Shown piece by piece: positions 1-7,692 of a stretch of 12,161 nucleotides of DNA. The notes below the pieces were generated by a model. That model did no database searches. It was not told the DNA's origin and saw only the letters and a list, made by a program, of their open reading frames with translations. Source of the stretch: Pleurocapsa sp. MO_226.B13 (GTDB lineage: Bacteria; Cyanobacteriota; Cyanobacteriia; Cyanobacteriales; Xenococcaceae); NCBI GenBank assembly GCA_030064795.1, contig JASJEI010000123.1:1-12161 (forward strand), in the 5' to 3' direction. Position 1 is the stretch's first letter. Each line of letters opens with the position of its first letter. The translations under genes were made by a program, and so were the position numbers.

Positions 1-21
1 GTCAAAACCAAATTTTGAACC

Positions 22-192
22 TTAAATTTGAAAGTGAAAATCAAGCTGATCTTGAGTATTGAGACTATCCTCGCCTCCAACTAGGAAATTATCATATTTT
101 TCTAGAAGACGAAAGCCCATGGGAGTAAGATGAATTCTGTATATTGGAGGTCGTGCAAATTTTATACTAGTTAAAATGCTAGTTTTGTCAAT
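22..192 (-). pseudogene. C-terminal remnant of an unrecognised protein
   Basis: On the minus strand a frame stays open for 56 codons between an in-frame TAG (193-195) and a TAA stop (22-24). It has no ATG, GTG or TTG near its upstream end; the only ATG lies about halfway along. The deduced peptide has a protein-like composition, including the stretches ARPPIYRIHLTPMGFRLLEK and FLVGGEDSLN, and ends in FHFQI. I do not recognise the family. It could be the tail of a gene broken by a stop or frameshift, a small gene with an unusual start, or chance. It points away from the lipid-transport operon and shares no transcript with it. Confidence 0.3.
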
Positions 193-361
193 CTATCGAT
201 CCCAACTACTCAAACCTTTGCGACTACGGAGCTATTGCAGCTTAATTTTGTCCGAAGCATTGTAAAAACATAATAATATTTATCGACGTTTGAGTAGCTG
301 AAAGTCGATGATGTCAATAACTCTTGTTGCTGTTCACTACATCTTGGGAAGGGATATTGGA
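193..361 (+). other. Leader region of the MCE operon
   Basis: No credible coding frame is seen here. The stretch is AT-rich and contains a perfect 10-bp inverted repeat (CTACTCAAAC at 206-215, GTTTGAGTAG at 288-297) and a weak promoter-like pair. An in-frame ATG at 308 could extend the permease by 18 residues, but it has no good ribosome binding site, so 308-361 is treated here as untranslated leader. Confidence 0.4.
248..276 (+). promoter_or_regulatory. Candidate sigma-70-type promoter for the MCE operon
   Basis: A TTGTCC at 248-253 (4 of 6 match to TTGACA) is followed after 17 bp by TAATAA at 271-276, an imperfect -10 box. The position suits transcription of the permease gene starting at 362. 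The match is weak and the region is AT-rich, so this is a candidate only. Confidence 0.22.
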
Positions 362-1162
362 ATGAATAGAATTTTATCAAGTTCAGGTTTGTGGGCGTGG
401 ATACAACGTTTATGGGCTGCTATTCTACTTAGTGGGAAAGCGATCTTATTTCTTTTTATACGCAGGCTCGATGTTAAAAGCAGTTTAGAACAAATGATGG
501 CTGTTGGACCGGCTTCTTTATTAATTGCTCTAGTTACAGCAGCAGTTATCGGCATGATTTTTACAATTCAAGTAGCAAGAGAGTTTCTGAAACTAGGAGC
601 AGGTAGTGCGGTTGGCGGAATTTTGGCGATCGCATTAGCCAGAGAACTCTGTCCAGTAATGATGGCAGTAGTAGTAGCAGGTAGAGTGGGTTCGGCGTTT
701 GCAGCTGAGATTGGTACCATGAGAGTCACAGAACAGATCGATGCTCTCTACATGCTCGATACCGACCCCATTGAATATCTTGTGATTCCCCGCCTAATTG
801 CTTGTTGCATTATGGTTCCAGCGTTAAGTATTCTCGCTCTCTTTACGGGTTTAGCAGGGGGATTAATTGTGGCTCAAAGTATGTATGGAATTGCCAATAG
901 CGTCTTCCTCGATTCGATCCAAAATTTTCTCGATGCTTGGGATATTTTGAGTGGTCCGATAAAAGGTGTCGTATTTGGTGCTTTGATTGCCATTATTGGC
1001 TGTAGTTGGGGTTTAACTACTAGAGGAGGAGCTAAGGGAGTAGGACAATCTACTACAGCAGCAGTAGTAACTTCACTGCTAGCAATTTTCATATCCGATC
1101 TATTTCTCTCTTGGTTAATGTTTCAAGGATTGGGGCAAGGGGCAACAATGATCGGAAAATAG
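362..1162 (+). CDS. mlaE: MlaE-family ABC transporter permease (lipid transport)
   Basis: This is the membrane permease of an MCE-type lipid ABC transporter, related to bacterial MlaE and chloroplast TGD1, and is expected in the inner envelope membrane. It is 266 residues with about five hydrophobic segments. The family signature is clear: LEQM near residues 42-45, FTIQVAREF around 67-75, and the AGRVGSAFAAEIGTM block at 106-120 followed by VTEQIDAL. I chose the ATG at 362 because GGGAAGGG lies about 8 nt upstream and because the start MNRILSSSGLWAW.QRL resembles cyanobacterial homologues. The ATG codons at 308 and 311 lack a convincing binding site. It heads a same-strand group with the ATPase and MCE genes, although a 144-bp gap precedes the ATPase. 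Family assignment is firm; the transported lipid is unknown. Confidence 0.93.
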   Translation: MNRILSSSGLWAWIQRLWAAILLSGKAILFLFIRRLDVKSSLEQMMAVGPASLLIALVTAAVIGMIFTIQVAREFLKLGAGSAVGGILAIALARELCPVMMAVVVAGRVGSAFAAEIGTMRVTEQIDALYMLDTDPIEYLVIPRLIACCIMVPALSILALFTGLAGGLIVAQSMYGIANSVFLDSIQNFLDAWDILSGPIKGVVFGALIAIIGCSWGLTTRGGAKGVGQSTTAAVVTSLLAIFISDLFLSWLMFQGLGQGATMIGK

Positions 1163-1306
1163 AAAGGCATTGTTCAATTCTCTGAAGATTATATTTTTCA
1201 GGGAGGGATAACATTGTAAATAACTGCATCAGTTGTTGACTTCTGCTAATTAAAAAGAAGAAAATAAGAATCTTGAGTAGGAATTGTCCAGATATTTTGA
1301 GCAAGC

Positions 1307-2086
1307 ATGGTGATGATTGTTCCTCTAGTCCAGCTTAAAGGAGTTTCTAAGTCTTTTGGTGCCAAGAAGATTTTGGATAATGTAGACCTGAACATTTATC
1401 CAGGAGATGCTTTGGGAATAATCGGACCTTCTGGCTGTGGTAAATCGACATTTTTGCGTATTATTGCTGGTTTATTACGTCCCGACGCAGGAGAAGTTTA
1501 TATTCAGGGACAGCGAAGACAAGGGACAATTGAGGAAGGAGAAGCGTCTTTAGGTGTCGGAATGGTATTTCAGCAATCCGCTTTATTTGACTCTCTGACG
1601 GTAGATGAAAATATCGGGTTTGCTCTCTACCGTTACTCTGATTTGCCACCAGATAAAATTCGCGAACTAGTCGAGCGCAAGTTAGAAATAGTGGGACTCC
1701 CTGGTACTGGGAAGCTTTACCCCTCCGAGCTATCGGGAGGGATGCGTAAAAAAGTTAGTTTAGCCCGCGCCATTATTACCGACTCTAAACGTACTGAAGA
1801 TAATCCTAGTATTATCTTGTATGACGAACCAACCGCAGGTCTCGATCCTATTGCTTCAACCAGAATTGAAAACCTAATTCACGATTTACTTAATACACAA
1901 AATATATGTCGTGCTTACGCTATAGTCACTCACCAAGATAGTACCATTCGCCGAACTGCCGAACGAATAATCTTTATCTACCAAGGCAAGATTCAGTGGG
2001 ACGGAACTAGAGAAGAAGCATATACTTCTACCCATCCGTTATTAAAACAATTCTTTAGCGGTAGTATCGAAGGTCCAATTCCCTAA
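1307..2086 (+). CDS. mlaF: MlaF-family ABC transporter ATP-binding protein
   Basis: This is the cytoplasmic ATPase that drives the adjacent MlaE-type permease, related to MlaF and TGD3. The 259 residues form one complete nucleotide-binding domain: Walker A GPSGCGKST (40-48), Q-loop VFQQSALF (87-94), ABC signature LSGGMRKKV (142-150), Walker B IILYDE (169-174) with catalytic E174, D-loop AGLDP (177-181) and H-loop H209 in VTHQD. The methionine after the signature glycines and the signature form LSGGMRKK are typical of the MCE-associated subfamily rather than other ABC importers. The start could be the ATG at 1307 or the ATG at 1313; neither has a strong ribosome binding site. The gene ends 85 bp before the MCE gene, in the same orientation. 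Confidence 0.95.
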   Translation: MVMIVPLVQLKGVSKSFGAKKILDNVDLNIYPGDALGIIGPSGCGKSTFLRIIAGLLRPDAGEVYIQGQRRQGTIEEGEASLGVGMVFQQSALFDSLTVDENIGFALYRYSDLPPDKIRELVERKLEIVGLPGTGKLYPSELSGGMRKKVSLARAIITDSKRTEDNPSIILYDEPTAGLDPIASTRIENLIHDLLNTQNICRAYAIVTHQDSTIRRTAERIIFIYQGKIQWDGTREEAYTSTHPLLKQFFSGSIEGPIP

Positions 2087-2171
2087 GCTCTAGAGGCATT
2101 TGTTCCAACTCTAGTAGATTATCTTTAATTGCTCGCGTAATCATACTTTAAAACAAGAACCAAAATGAAAA

Positions 2172-3470
2172 ATGACAAATACCAGCAACAACAACAGAAT
2201 GTCGCCGTCAATGCGACAAAGTATAATTGGTTTGATGCTTCTGGTTTCTCTAGGCTTGTTGGGCTTATTCATCCTCTGGGTCAGAAATGCTAGTTTCGGC
2301 AGTCGGAGTTATCAGGCGAAGATTATCTTTCCCAATTCTGGCGGAATGACCCCAGGAACCAGAGTTGCTTATCGTGGAGTAAAAATCGGTCAGATCGCTA
2401 CCGTCGAACCAACAACAGAAGGAGTAGAAATTGGAGTAGAAATTGCTACAGAACGCCTCATCCCTAGTAACTCCAGAATAGAAGCAACCCAAGCGGGATT
2501 AGTTGGCGAAACTTCCATTGATATAACCCCTCTACAGTCTCTTCCACCCCAAGCCGATATTGCTAAACCTCTAGACCCCGACTGCGATCCATCCCTAATT
2601 ATTTGTAACGGTTCGGTTTTACAAGGAGAAGGAAAACTTGATGTCAACGCTCTGATTCGCTCTTTACTCCGGATTTCCAATATCATAGGCGATCCAGAAG
2701 TAACTACAGTAATTAGATCGATCGCTCAAGATGCTTCGAACTCTCTAGGAGAAATTGCTGGATTATTAGATGAGGCGAAGGAAAATGGTAGCGTAAATAA
2801 TCTTAACTCTACCTTAGCGTCAGTAGATCGAGCAGCCGCTCGATTATCCATTTTCCTGTCAGAAGTAGAACAGAAAGGCAGTGTAGATACCTTTAATTCT
2901 ACTTTAGCCTCACTTGGGGGAGCAGCCGAAGAAATCAGGGTGTTTTTGGCAGCTAACGAAACTAATTTAGCCACAACTCTCAACAGCATTACTCAAACTA
3001 GCGACCAGATTCGAGCGACTACTAAAAGTATTACTCCAGTTATCCAGAGAGTCGAACAAGGACAATTACTAGATAATTTAGAGGCATTAACGGCTAACAC
3101 AGCCAAGTTGACAGGTAATTTGCAGAATTTTTCTGCTAATGTTGATAATTCCCAAAACATACTGCTGCTCGAACAAACTCTTAATTCTGCTCGCTCTGCT
3201 TTTGAAAATATCCAAAAAATCACTTCTGATTTAGATGAACTGACTGGCAATCCCGAGTTACGTCAAGATCTACAGCAATTAATTCAGAGTTTGAGTGATT
3301 TAACTTCTTCAACCCAATTACTCCAACAGCAAGTAGAGTACAATCGCTCTTTTAAGCGCATCGCAGCGAAAATCGCTAACATCGAATCGGAAAGCAAGCT
3401 AGACCCTAATCAGCAAAAATCTTTTTCCGATTTGAAACAAAACCCAAATAAGTTTGATCCTCAGCCATGA
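2172..3470 (+). CDS. mlaD: MCE domain-containing lipid transporter substrate-binding protein (MlaD/TGD2 type)
   Basis: This is probably the substrate-binding subunit that hands lipid to or from the MlaE/MlaF core. The 432 residues contain an uncleaved N-terminal membrane anchor (about 18-37, ending WVRN), then an MCE domain (about 45-120) with YRGVKIGQI and the conserved stretch IEATQAGLVGETSIDI. A long, mostly helical, Asn/Ser/Thr/Gln-rich tail (about 150-420) follows, probably a coiled coil. In the tail GSVNNLNSTLAS (206-217) recurs as GSVDTFNSTLAS (236-247), a 30-residue tandem repeat. The tail is longer than in E. coli MlaD and fits the single-MCE, long-helix form. Alternative starts at 2199 and 2211 would still keep the anchor. 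The stop codon overlaps the next start (ATGA), which suggests translational coupling to the WD40 lipoprotein. Confidence 0.93.
   Translation: MTNTSNNNRMSPSMRQSIIGLMLLVSLGLLGLFILWVRNASFGSRSYQAKIIFPNSGGMTPGTRVAYRGVKIGQIATVEPTTEGVEIGVEIATERLIPSNSRIEATQAGLVGETSIDITPLQSLPPQADIAKPLDPDCDPSLIICNGSVLQGEGKLDVNALIRSLLRISNIIGDPEVTTVIRSIAQDASNSLGEIAGLLDEAKENGSVNNLNSTLASVDRAAARLSIFLSEVEQKGSVDTFNSTLASLGGAAEEIRVFLAANETNLATTLNSITQTSDQIRATTKSITPVIQRVEQGQLLDNLEALTANTAKLTGNLQNFSANVDNSQNILLLEQTLNSARSAFENIQKITSDLDELTGNPELRQDLQQLIQSLSDLTSSTQLLQQQVEYNRSFKRIAAKIANIESESKLDPNQQKSFSDLKQNPNKFDPQP
2787..2916 (+). repeat. Tandem 90-bp (30-residue) repeat inside the MCE gene
   Basis: The stretch encoding GSVNNLNSTLASVDRAAARL is followed 90 bp later by a diverged copy encoding GSVDTFNSTLASLGGAAEEI. 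The two units are similar in protein and partly in DNA (differences are mostly third-base changes), pointing to an old in-frame duplication in the helical tail. Confidence 0.55.
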
Positions 3471-4531
3471 GTTCTTATCCCTTTTTCGTTAGAGTTTTTT
3501 CGTTATTGGCGATCGCTTTACTACTGCCTTTTGGAGGATGCAATTCCTCTCAAAATGCGGGGGAAACTCCTACTGAAATTTCCCCTTCTAATCTCCAGTC
3601 TAACAAGGCTAATACTGAACTTTCTCCTGCTCTCCGCCCTTGGCAAAAACCGCAACTTTTACACAGTCTAGAAGCTGATTCTACCCCAATTAAATCAATA
3701 GCCATCAGTCCCGATAGTAAAACCATCGCTAGCAGTAGTTTTAGCGGTAAAATTCAGCTGTGGAATCTCCAGTCTGGCAAATTGCTCCGTACTATAAATC
3801 TAGATACGGCAGTCCAATCAATTAACTTTAGCCCCGATGCTCAAACTTTTGTTACTGGAGATGCTGACAACAAAATTAAGTTGTGGGAAACGACCACTGG
3901 TAAACTCATTCGTACCTTTGAAGGTCATCAATATACAGTAGAGTCTGTTGTCTTTAGCCCCAATGGACGAAGTCTAGTAAGTGGGAGTTGGGATAAGACG
4001 GTTAAACTTTGGGAAGTAGCAACAGGAAAGTTAGTTCAAACTTTTGAGGGTAGCGAAGATGTAATAACTTCTATAGCTTTGAGTCCCGATGACAAAGTTA
4101 TTGTTAGTGGCTCTTATGATGGTAGTCTCAAATTGTGGCAGCTAAATTCTTCTGCAAAACCTCGTTCATTTGCAGGTCACATCGATCCTGTATATCAAGT
4201 ACAATTTGCTCCCAACGGTAAAATAATTGCTAGTAGTAGTGGTGACAAAACAGTTAAGCTGTGGGGATTTCCTAGTGGACGCACAATACATGCTTTAAAT
4301 GGTCATGCTGACGTGGTTACAGATATTGCTTTTGGTCAAAATGGGGCAATTTTGGCTAGTACGAGTCGCGATCGCGCTATCAAAATCTGGAATGTAGCTA
4401 CGGGAGAATTAATTCATAGTCTGTCAGGAAATTTTGTCACAGTTGTAGCGATCGCCCCCAACAATCACTTTCTAGTCACAGGCGATCGAGATGGTCAAAT
4501 TCAAATTTGGCAAGTTAAACAACTAAAATAA
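3467..4531 (+). CDS. WD40-repeat lipoprotein (seven-bladed beta-propeller)
   Basis: The 354 residues begin with a lipoprotein-type signal: a short polar start, a hydrophobic run (about 6-22) and a lipobox-like LPFGGC with the acceptor cysteine at C25. A low-complexity Asn/Ser/Thr/Pro linker leads to seven WD40 blades at roughly 68-110, 111-151, 152-193, 194-235, 236-277, 278-319 and 320-354. Each has the FSPDG-like turn and a terminal [LI]W, for example SGSWDKTVKLW and STSRDRAIKIW. That is a complete seven-bladed propeller, probably anchored on the outer face of the inner membrane or in the outer membrane. Its ATG overlaps the MCE stop codon by 4 bp and no separate binding site is visible, so it is probably co-translated with the MCE gene. 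A scaffold role in the MCE complex is inference from position only. Confidence 0.9.
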   Translation: MSSYPFFVRVFSLLAIALLLPFGGCNSSQNAGETPTEISPSNLQSNKANTELSPALRPWQKPQLLHSLEADSTPIKSIAISPDSKTIASSSFSGKIQLWNLQSGKLLRTINLDTAVQSINFSPDAQTFVTGDADNKIKLWETTTGKLIRTFEGHQYTVESVVFSPNGRSLVSGSWDKTVKLWEVATGKLVQTFEGSEDVITSIALSPDDKVIVSGSYDGSLKLWQLNSSAKPRSFAGHIDPVYQVQFAPNGKIIASSSGDKTVKLWGFPSGRTIHALNGHADVVTDIAFGQNGAILASTSRDRAIKIWNVATGELIHSLSGNFVTVVAIAPNNHFLVTGDRDGQIQIWQVKQLK

Positions 4532-4545
4532 TTTTGAGCGTAGCT

Positions 4546-4581
4546 GAATCAAGGTATGATTTGAGGACTTTGATTCTCAAA
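4546..4581 (+). other. Two overlapping alternative hairpins after the WD40 gene
   Basis: GAATCAA (4546-4552) can pair with TTGATTC (4570-4576), a 7-bp stem with a 17-nt loop. TTTGAG (4560-4565) can instead pair with CTCAAA (4576-4581), a 6-bp stem with a 10-nt loop. The two structures share base 4576 and the second starts inside the loop of the first. Neither is followed by a T-run, so neither is a classical intrinsic terminator. They lie 15 bp after the WD40 stop codon. Confidence 0.25.
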
Positions 4582-4671
4582 CAAATAAATAACAAGGCTA
4601 ATAGCTGGTAACAGTTTAAGTTTCGGTTATATATCAATTTTGATTGAGTCACAGAAGCTAAAAAAATCGCC

Positions 4672-7167
4672 ATGATTCAAATTAATCTCAAAAAAAAACG
4701 AATAAAAATAATTTCTACAGTTCTTCTCGCTGGTTTGGGAATATTATCTATGGCTCTGAAACCCAAACCCATTCTAGCAGCAGAACGCATTAGTTTATCT
4801 CTGCCCATTTTTGGGGAGTTTCACCTCTCGGTTGATTCTTTAGAAGTTTTTGCCCGAGAAGGAAAAATTACTTCTGAGTTTAATTTCTATGCCAAGCGTC
4901 TCAAACCAGAAACTTTAACTCGATTGCGTCAGATATTACAGAAGCGGTTTGATGTCAGTCCTACTACTGTTTCTCGGATGACTAACATGCCTATGGGAGA
5001 ACAGTTCCTCAAGCAGATAGGACAGGCGATCTATACTCACCCAGGTCGCAACGGTCTGTATGCGATCCGCGCAGCTCTCATTTTAGCCGCTGCCGATGCA
5101 GAAGGTTTGACCCCAATCAATGTCATGCGTCACTTCCCTACCCAAGAGATTCAACTGAATACCAAGTCTATCTCCTCTCTGATTGACGAGACAGCTAATT
5201 TTTTAGCTTATAACGAAGCTACTACAAAAGCGATCGCCCAACAAGCCAACAGTGAAGTTGCTTCTCAACGAAAAGCAAATTACGAGCAGTTGCCAGATTT
5301 GCGCCAACCAGGGTCTTTTGCAGTCAATCAAAAAACGATGACTTTCGAGATCGAGCAAGTGCGCCAGACTCAAATGGGTTTTGCTGACTCCTACAGTCTG
5401 GATGCGGATATCTATCTGCCTGAAGGTCTAGTTAAACCCGCTCCTCTTGCAGTACTTACTCATGGTTTTGCTTCAGATCGTTCTCATTTTCAATATTTAG
5501 CCGAACATTTAGCTTCTCATGGCTACGTTGTTCTGGTTCCCGAACACATAGGCAGCAATAGTGAGTACAAAGAAGCTTTTTTGCGGGGTGAATTAAGCGT
5601 TGATGTCAGTCCCCTAGAGTTTTATAGTCGTCCTCTGGATATTACTCATCTCCTCGATGAAATAGAAAATCATTCAGAATTCCAAGGATTAATCGATTGG
5701 GAACAGGTGGGTGTTCTGGGTCACTCTTTTGGGGGTAATACTGCCCTAGTAGTTTCTGGTGCCCCCCTGAACCGAGCCAGAATTAGACAAGTGTGTCAAC
5801 GAAATAAACCTTCTCTCAATGCTTCCAGGTTGCTTCAGTGTCGTGCGAGTTCCCTACCTCCAGGAGAATATAACCTGAGAGATCCTCGGATTAAGGCAGT
5901 AGTAGGCGTTAATCCTGTGACCAGTTCGATTTTAGGACCAGAAAGCATGAGTCAGATTACTATTCCCACCATGATTTTGGCAGGTAATGAAGATATCGTG
6001 ACTCCATTTATTGAAGAACAAGCTCATCCCTTTCTCTGGTTGAAGACTCAAAAAAAATATTTGGGAGTAATGGTGGTAGCCTCTCATAACTCTACTAGCA
6101 GTGAAGAAGGAGCATCAAAACTACCAGAAATATTAACTGGAGTACGTCCCGATCTAGCCAGAAGCTATTTAAAGGCAATGAGTTTAGCTTTTTTTGAAGT
6201 TCATTTGCGCGATCGCTCTGACTACCAGCCCTATCTGAGTTCTGCTTATGCCCAATCCATGAGTAGTAATCAAGAATTAAGTCTATATCTAGTTAAAAAT
6301 TTAACCTCAGAACAACTCAAACAAGCATACGGGGATCAACCTCCAACTCCGCCAATTCCCGAACCACTAGTTGCAGTCTCTCCTCCAAAAAAACAAAGTG
6401 TCTTGGCAGAAATCAAGAAAATTCAAAAGTTGAAAATAGCCATGAGAACTGATGCTGCTCCTTTTGGATATATAGCTCAGGAGGGCTTATGGACGGGTTA
6501 TTGTGGGAATTTAGCTGATTCTTTGGGCAAATACTTAGCCCAACAACTAAATATTCCTTCTGGGATCGAAGTAGTTAAATTACCATCTAACCTAGAGAAT
6601 CGTTTTGAACTGGTGCGTGAGGATACTGTTCACCTTGAATGCGGTCCCAATACTATTAGGGCAGACCAAGAGGAGGTCAGCTTTTCCGATCCCTTTTATG
6701 CCAGTGGCAGTCATTTTTTAGTTACCAATGGCAACGCAGCTAAAGTTAATCCTGAGAATGGTCTGGAAAATATTCAAACAGGAGTTTTGGAAAATACTAC
6801 TACAGCCCAATTTTTACAAAATACTTATCCTGAAGCAGAAATAGTCCATTTCCCCGCAGAAAAAGGCAGAATGGAAGGAGTTACGGCAGTGACCAATGGT
6901 AAGATAGACGCTTTTGTCAGTGATGGAGTACTGTTATTTGGTGAAATAGATCGACGAGGCTTGACACGAGAAAATTATCAACTAATACCAGAAAAACCTC
7001 TAACTTGTGACTTCTACGGACTAATTTTGCCCGAAGGCGATACTCAATGGCAGAAAACTGTCAATACTTTTATTCGCAGTCAACAAGTCCAAAAATTGCA
7101 ATATGAATGGTTAGGAGAATACTTTCCTAAAGCTGTAGCCGATCTAGATTATTGCCTGAATAAGTAA
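4672..7167 (+). CDS. Exported DUF1400/alpha-beta hydrolase fused to a family-3 solute-binding domain
   Basis: This is one continuous 831-residue frame with two enzyme-scale modules. A basic N-terminus and hydrophobic core (about 7-35) with a likely cleavage after AA at 36-37 indicate export. Residues about 38-160 resemble DUF1400, the N-terminal module of cyanobacterial lipase-like hydrolases. An alpha/beta hydrolase domain (about 225-520) follows, with TLTHGFASDRS-like oxyanion region (LTHGFASD), nucleophile elbow GHSFGG (S352), probable acid D441 in AGNEDIVTP and probable histidine H472 in ASHNS. A proline-rich linker (about 556-573) joins it to a C-terminal SBP_bac_3-type domain (about 584-828) with PFGYI, ECGPNTIR and VSFSDPFY, the last two matching the ligand-contact region of amino-acid binding proteins. 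Substrate and ligand are unknown. It lies 140 bp after the WD40 gene. Each domain call is strong; the joint function is not known. Confidence 0.9.
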   Translation: MIQINLKKKRIKIISTVLLAGLGILSMALKPKPILAAERISLSLPIFGEFHLSVDSLEVFAREGKITSEFNFYAKRLKPETLTRLRQILQKRFDVSPTTVSRMTNMPMGEQFLKQIGQAIYTHPGRNGLYAIRAALILAAADAEGLTPINVMRHFPTQEIQLNTKSISSLIDETANFLAYNEATTKAIAQQANSEVASQRKANYEQLPDLRQPGSFAVNQKTMTFEIEQVRQTQMGFADSYSLDADIYLPEGLVKPAPLAVLTHGFASDRSHFQYLAEHLASHGYVVLVPEHIGSNSEYKEAFLRGELSVDVSPLEFYSRPLDITHLLDEIENHSEFQGLIDWEQVGVLGHSFGGNTALVVSGAPLNRARIRQVCQRNKPSLNASRLLQCRASSLPPGEYNLRDPRIKAVVGVNPVTSSILGPESMSQITIPTMILAGNEDIVTPFIEEQAHPFLWLKTQKKYLGVMVVASHNSTSSEEGASKLPEILTGVRPDLARSYLKAMSLAFFEVHLRDRSDYQPYLSSAYAQSMSSNQELSLYLVKNLTSEQLKQAYGDQPPTPPIPEPLVAVSPPKKQSVLAEIKKIQKLKIAMRTDAAPFGYIAQEGLWTGYCGNLADSLGKYLAQQLNIPSGIEVVKLPSNLENRFELVREDTVHLECGPNTIRADQEEVSFSDPFYASGSHFLVTNGNAAKVNPENGLENIQTGVLENTTTAQFLQNTYPEAEIVHFPAEKGRMEGVTAVTNGKIDAFVSDGVLLFGEIDRRGLTRENYQLIPEKPLTCDFYGLILPEGDTQWQKTVNTFIRSQQVQKLQYEWLGEYFPKAVADLDYCLNK

Positions 7168-7209
7168 TCAGAACTAAACTAATCTATTTAACTCTCTTTC
7201 GTGAGAAGT

Positions 7210-7228
7210 CCCCCGATTTATCGGCGGG
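7210..7228. repeat. Left-end subterminal hairpin of the IS element
   Basis: CCCCCGA (7210-7216) pairs with TCGG-C-GGG (7221-7228) around a TTTA loop (7217-7220), a 7-bp stem with one bulged C. It is about 18 nt inside the proposed left cleavage site. Subterminal hairpins of this kind are the single-strand recognition elements bound by TnpA in IS200/IS605 elements. Confidence 0.7.
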
Positions 7229-7233
7229 ATGAA

Positions 7234-7650
7234 TCACGAGCTAGGTCTATCTTGTTGCTCAACATATTTGCGTAGCTGCTCTATAGTAACGCCACCGCAT
7301 GAGGCAATAAAATAGCTACCAGTCCATAATACTCGCTTATTCCAATATTTTGTCTTGAGATAGTCAGCATGATTGCGCCACATCATTTTGCTTGAAGTAG
7401 CTTTGAGATTAGCGATTAGATTGGACACAGAGATACTAGGTTTATAGCTTACCAAAAGATGCACATGGTCTTTTTCGCCTTTGAACTGCAAAAGTTCCCC
7501 GCCTCTAGTCTTGAGAATAGAATCAAATACAGGTATCTGCTCTGTAAGTACTTGGTCAGTGAGAACCGCTTTTCTGTATTTAGTCACCAGAACTACATGA
7601 GCAGTGAGATTATATACAGCCCTGTACGCTTTATTGTATTTAGCTTTCAT
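7234..7650 (-). CDS. tnpA: IS200/IS605-family transposase TnpA (Y1 HUH)
   Basis: TnpA is the single-strand DNA transposase that cuts and rejoins the IS ends through a 5'-phosphotyrosine link. The 138 residues (numbered from the ATG at 7650) match the usual length of about 130-150. The HUH motif is H62-V-H64 within EKDHVHLLVSY. The nucleophile is probably Y129 in LRKYVEQQ, with the partner Gln four residues later. WNKRVLWTGSYF is the conserved block before the catalytic helix. The frame can be extended one codon to a TTG at 7653, but the ATG is the more natural start. The protein looks complete, with no frameshift or missing catalytic residue, so the element may be active. It is divergent from tnpB. 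Confidence 0.95.
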   Translation of the reverse strand: MKAKYNKAYRAVYNLTAHVVLVTKYRKAVLTDQVLTEQIPVFDSILKTRGGELLQFKGEKDHVHLLVSYKPSISVSNLIANLKATSSKMMWRNHADYLKTKYWNKRVLWTGSYFIASCGGVTIEQLRKYVEQQDRPSS

Positions 7651-7692
7651 CAAGATAATATTTTAGAGCAGCGAAAATGATATTATGATCTC

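Noticed and set aside
308..361. Upstream start at 308 giving a longer permease with an extra hydrophobic leader
   Set aside because: It has no ribosome binding site, while the ATG at 362 has GGGAAGGG at good spacing and begins like family members.
1176..1205. Hairpin with a CTGAA/TTCAG core between the permease and ATPase genes as a terminator
   Set aside because: The stem is short, has a wobble pair and a 10-nt loop, and is followed by GGGAGGG rather than a T-run.
2087..2171. CTAGAG/CTCTAG stem (2090-2095, 2109-2114) between the ATPase and MCE genes as a terminator
   Set aside because: It is only 6 bp with a 13-nt loop and no T-run; the genes are more likely co-transcribed.
6330..6430. Possible missed frameshift joining two separate genes into the 831-residue protein
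   Set aside because: The frame is continuous, the linker is a typical Pro-rich interdomain sequence, and the binding domain has no signal peptide of its own, so a true fusion is more likely.
7651..7653. TTG start codon for tnpA
   Set aside because: An ATG follows immediately at 7650 and is the simpler start; the difference is one residue.
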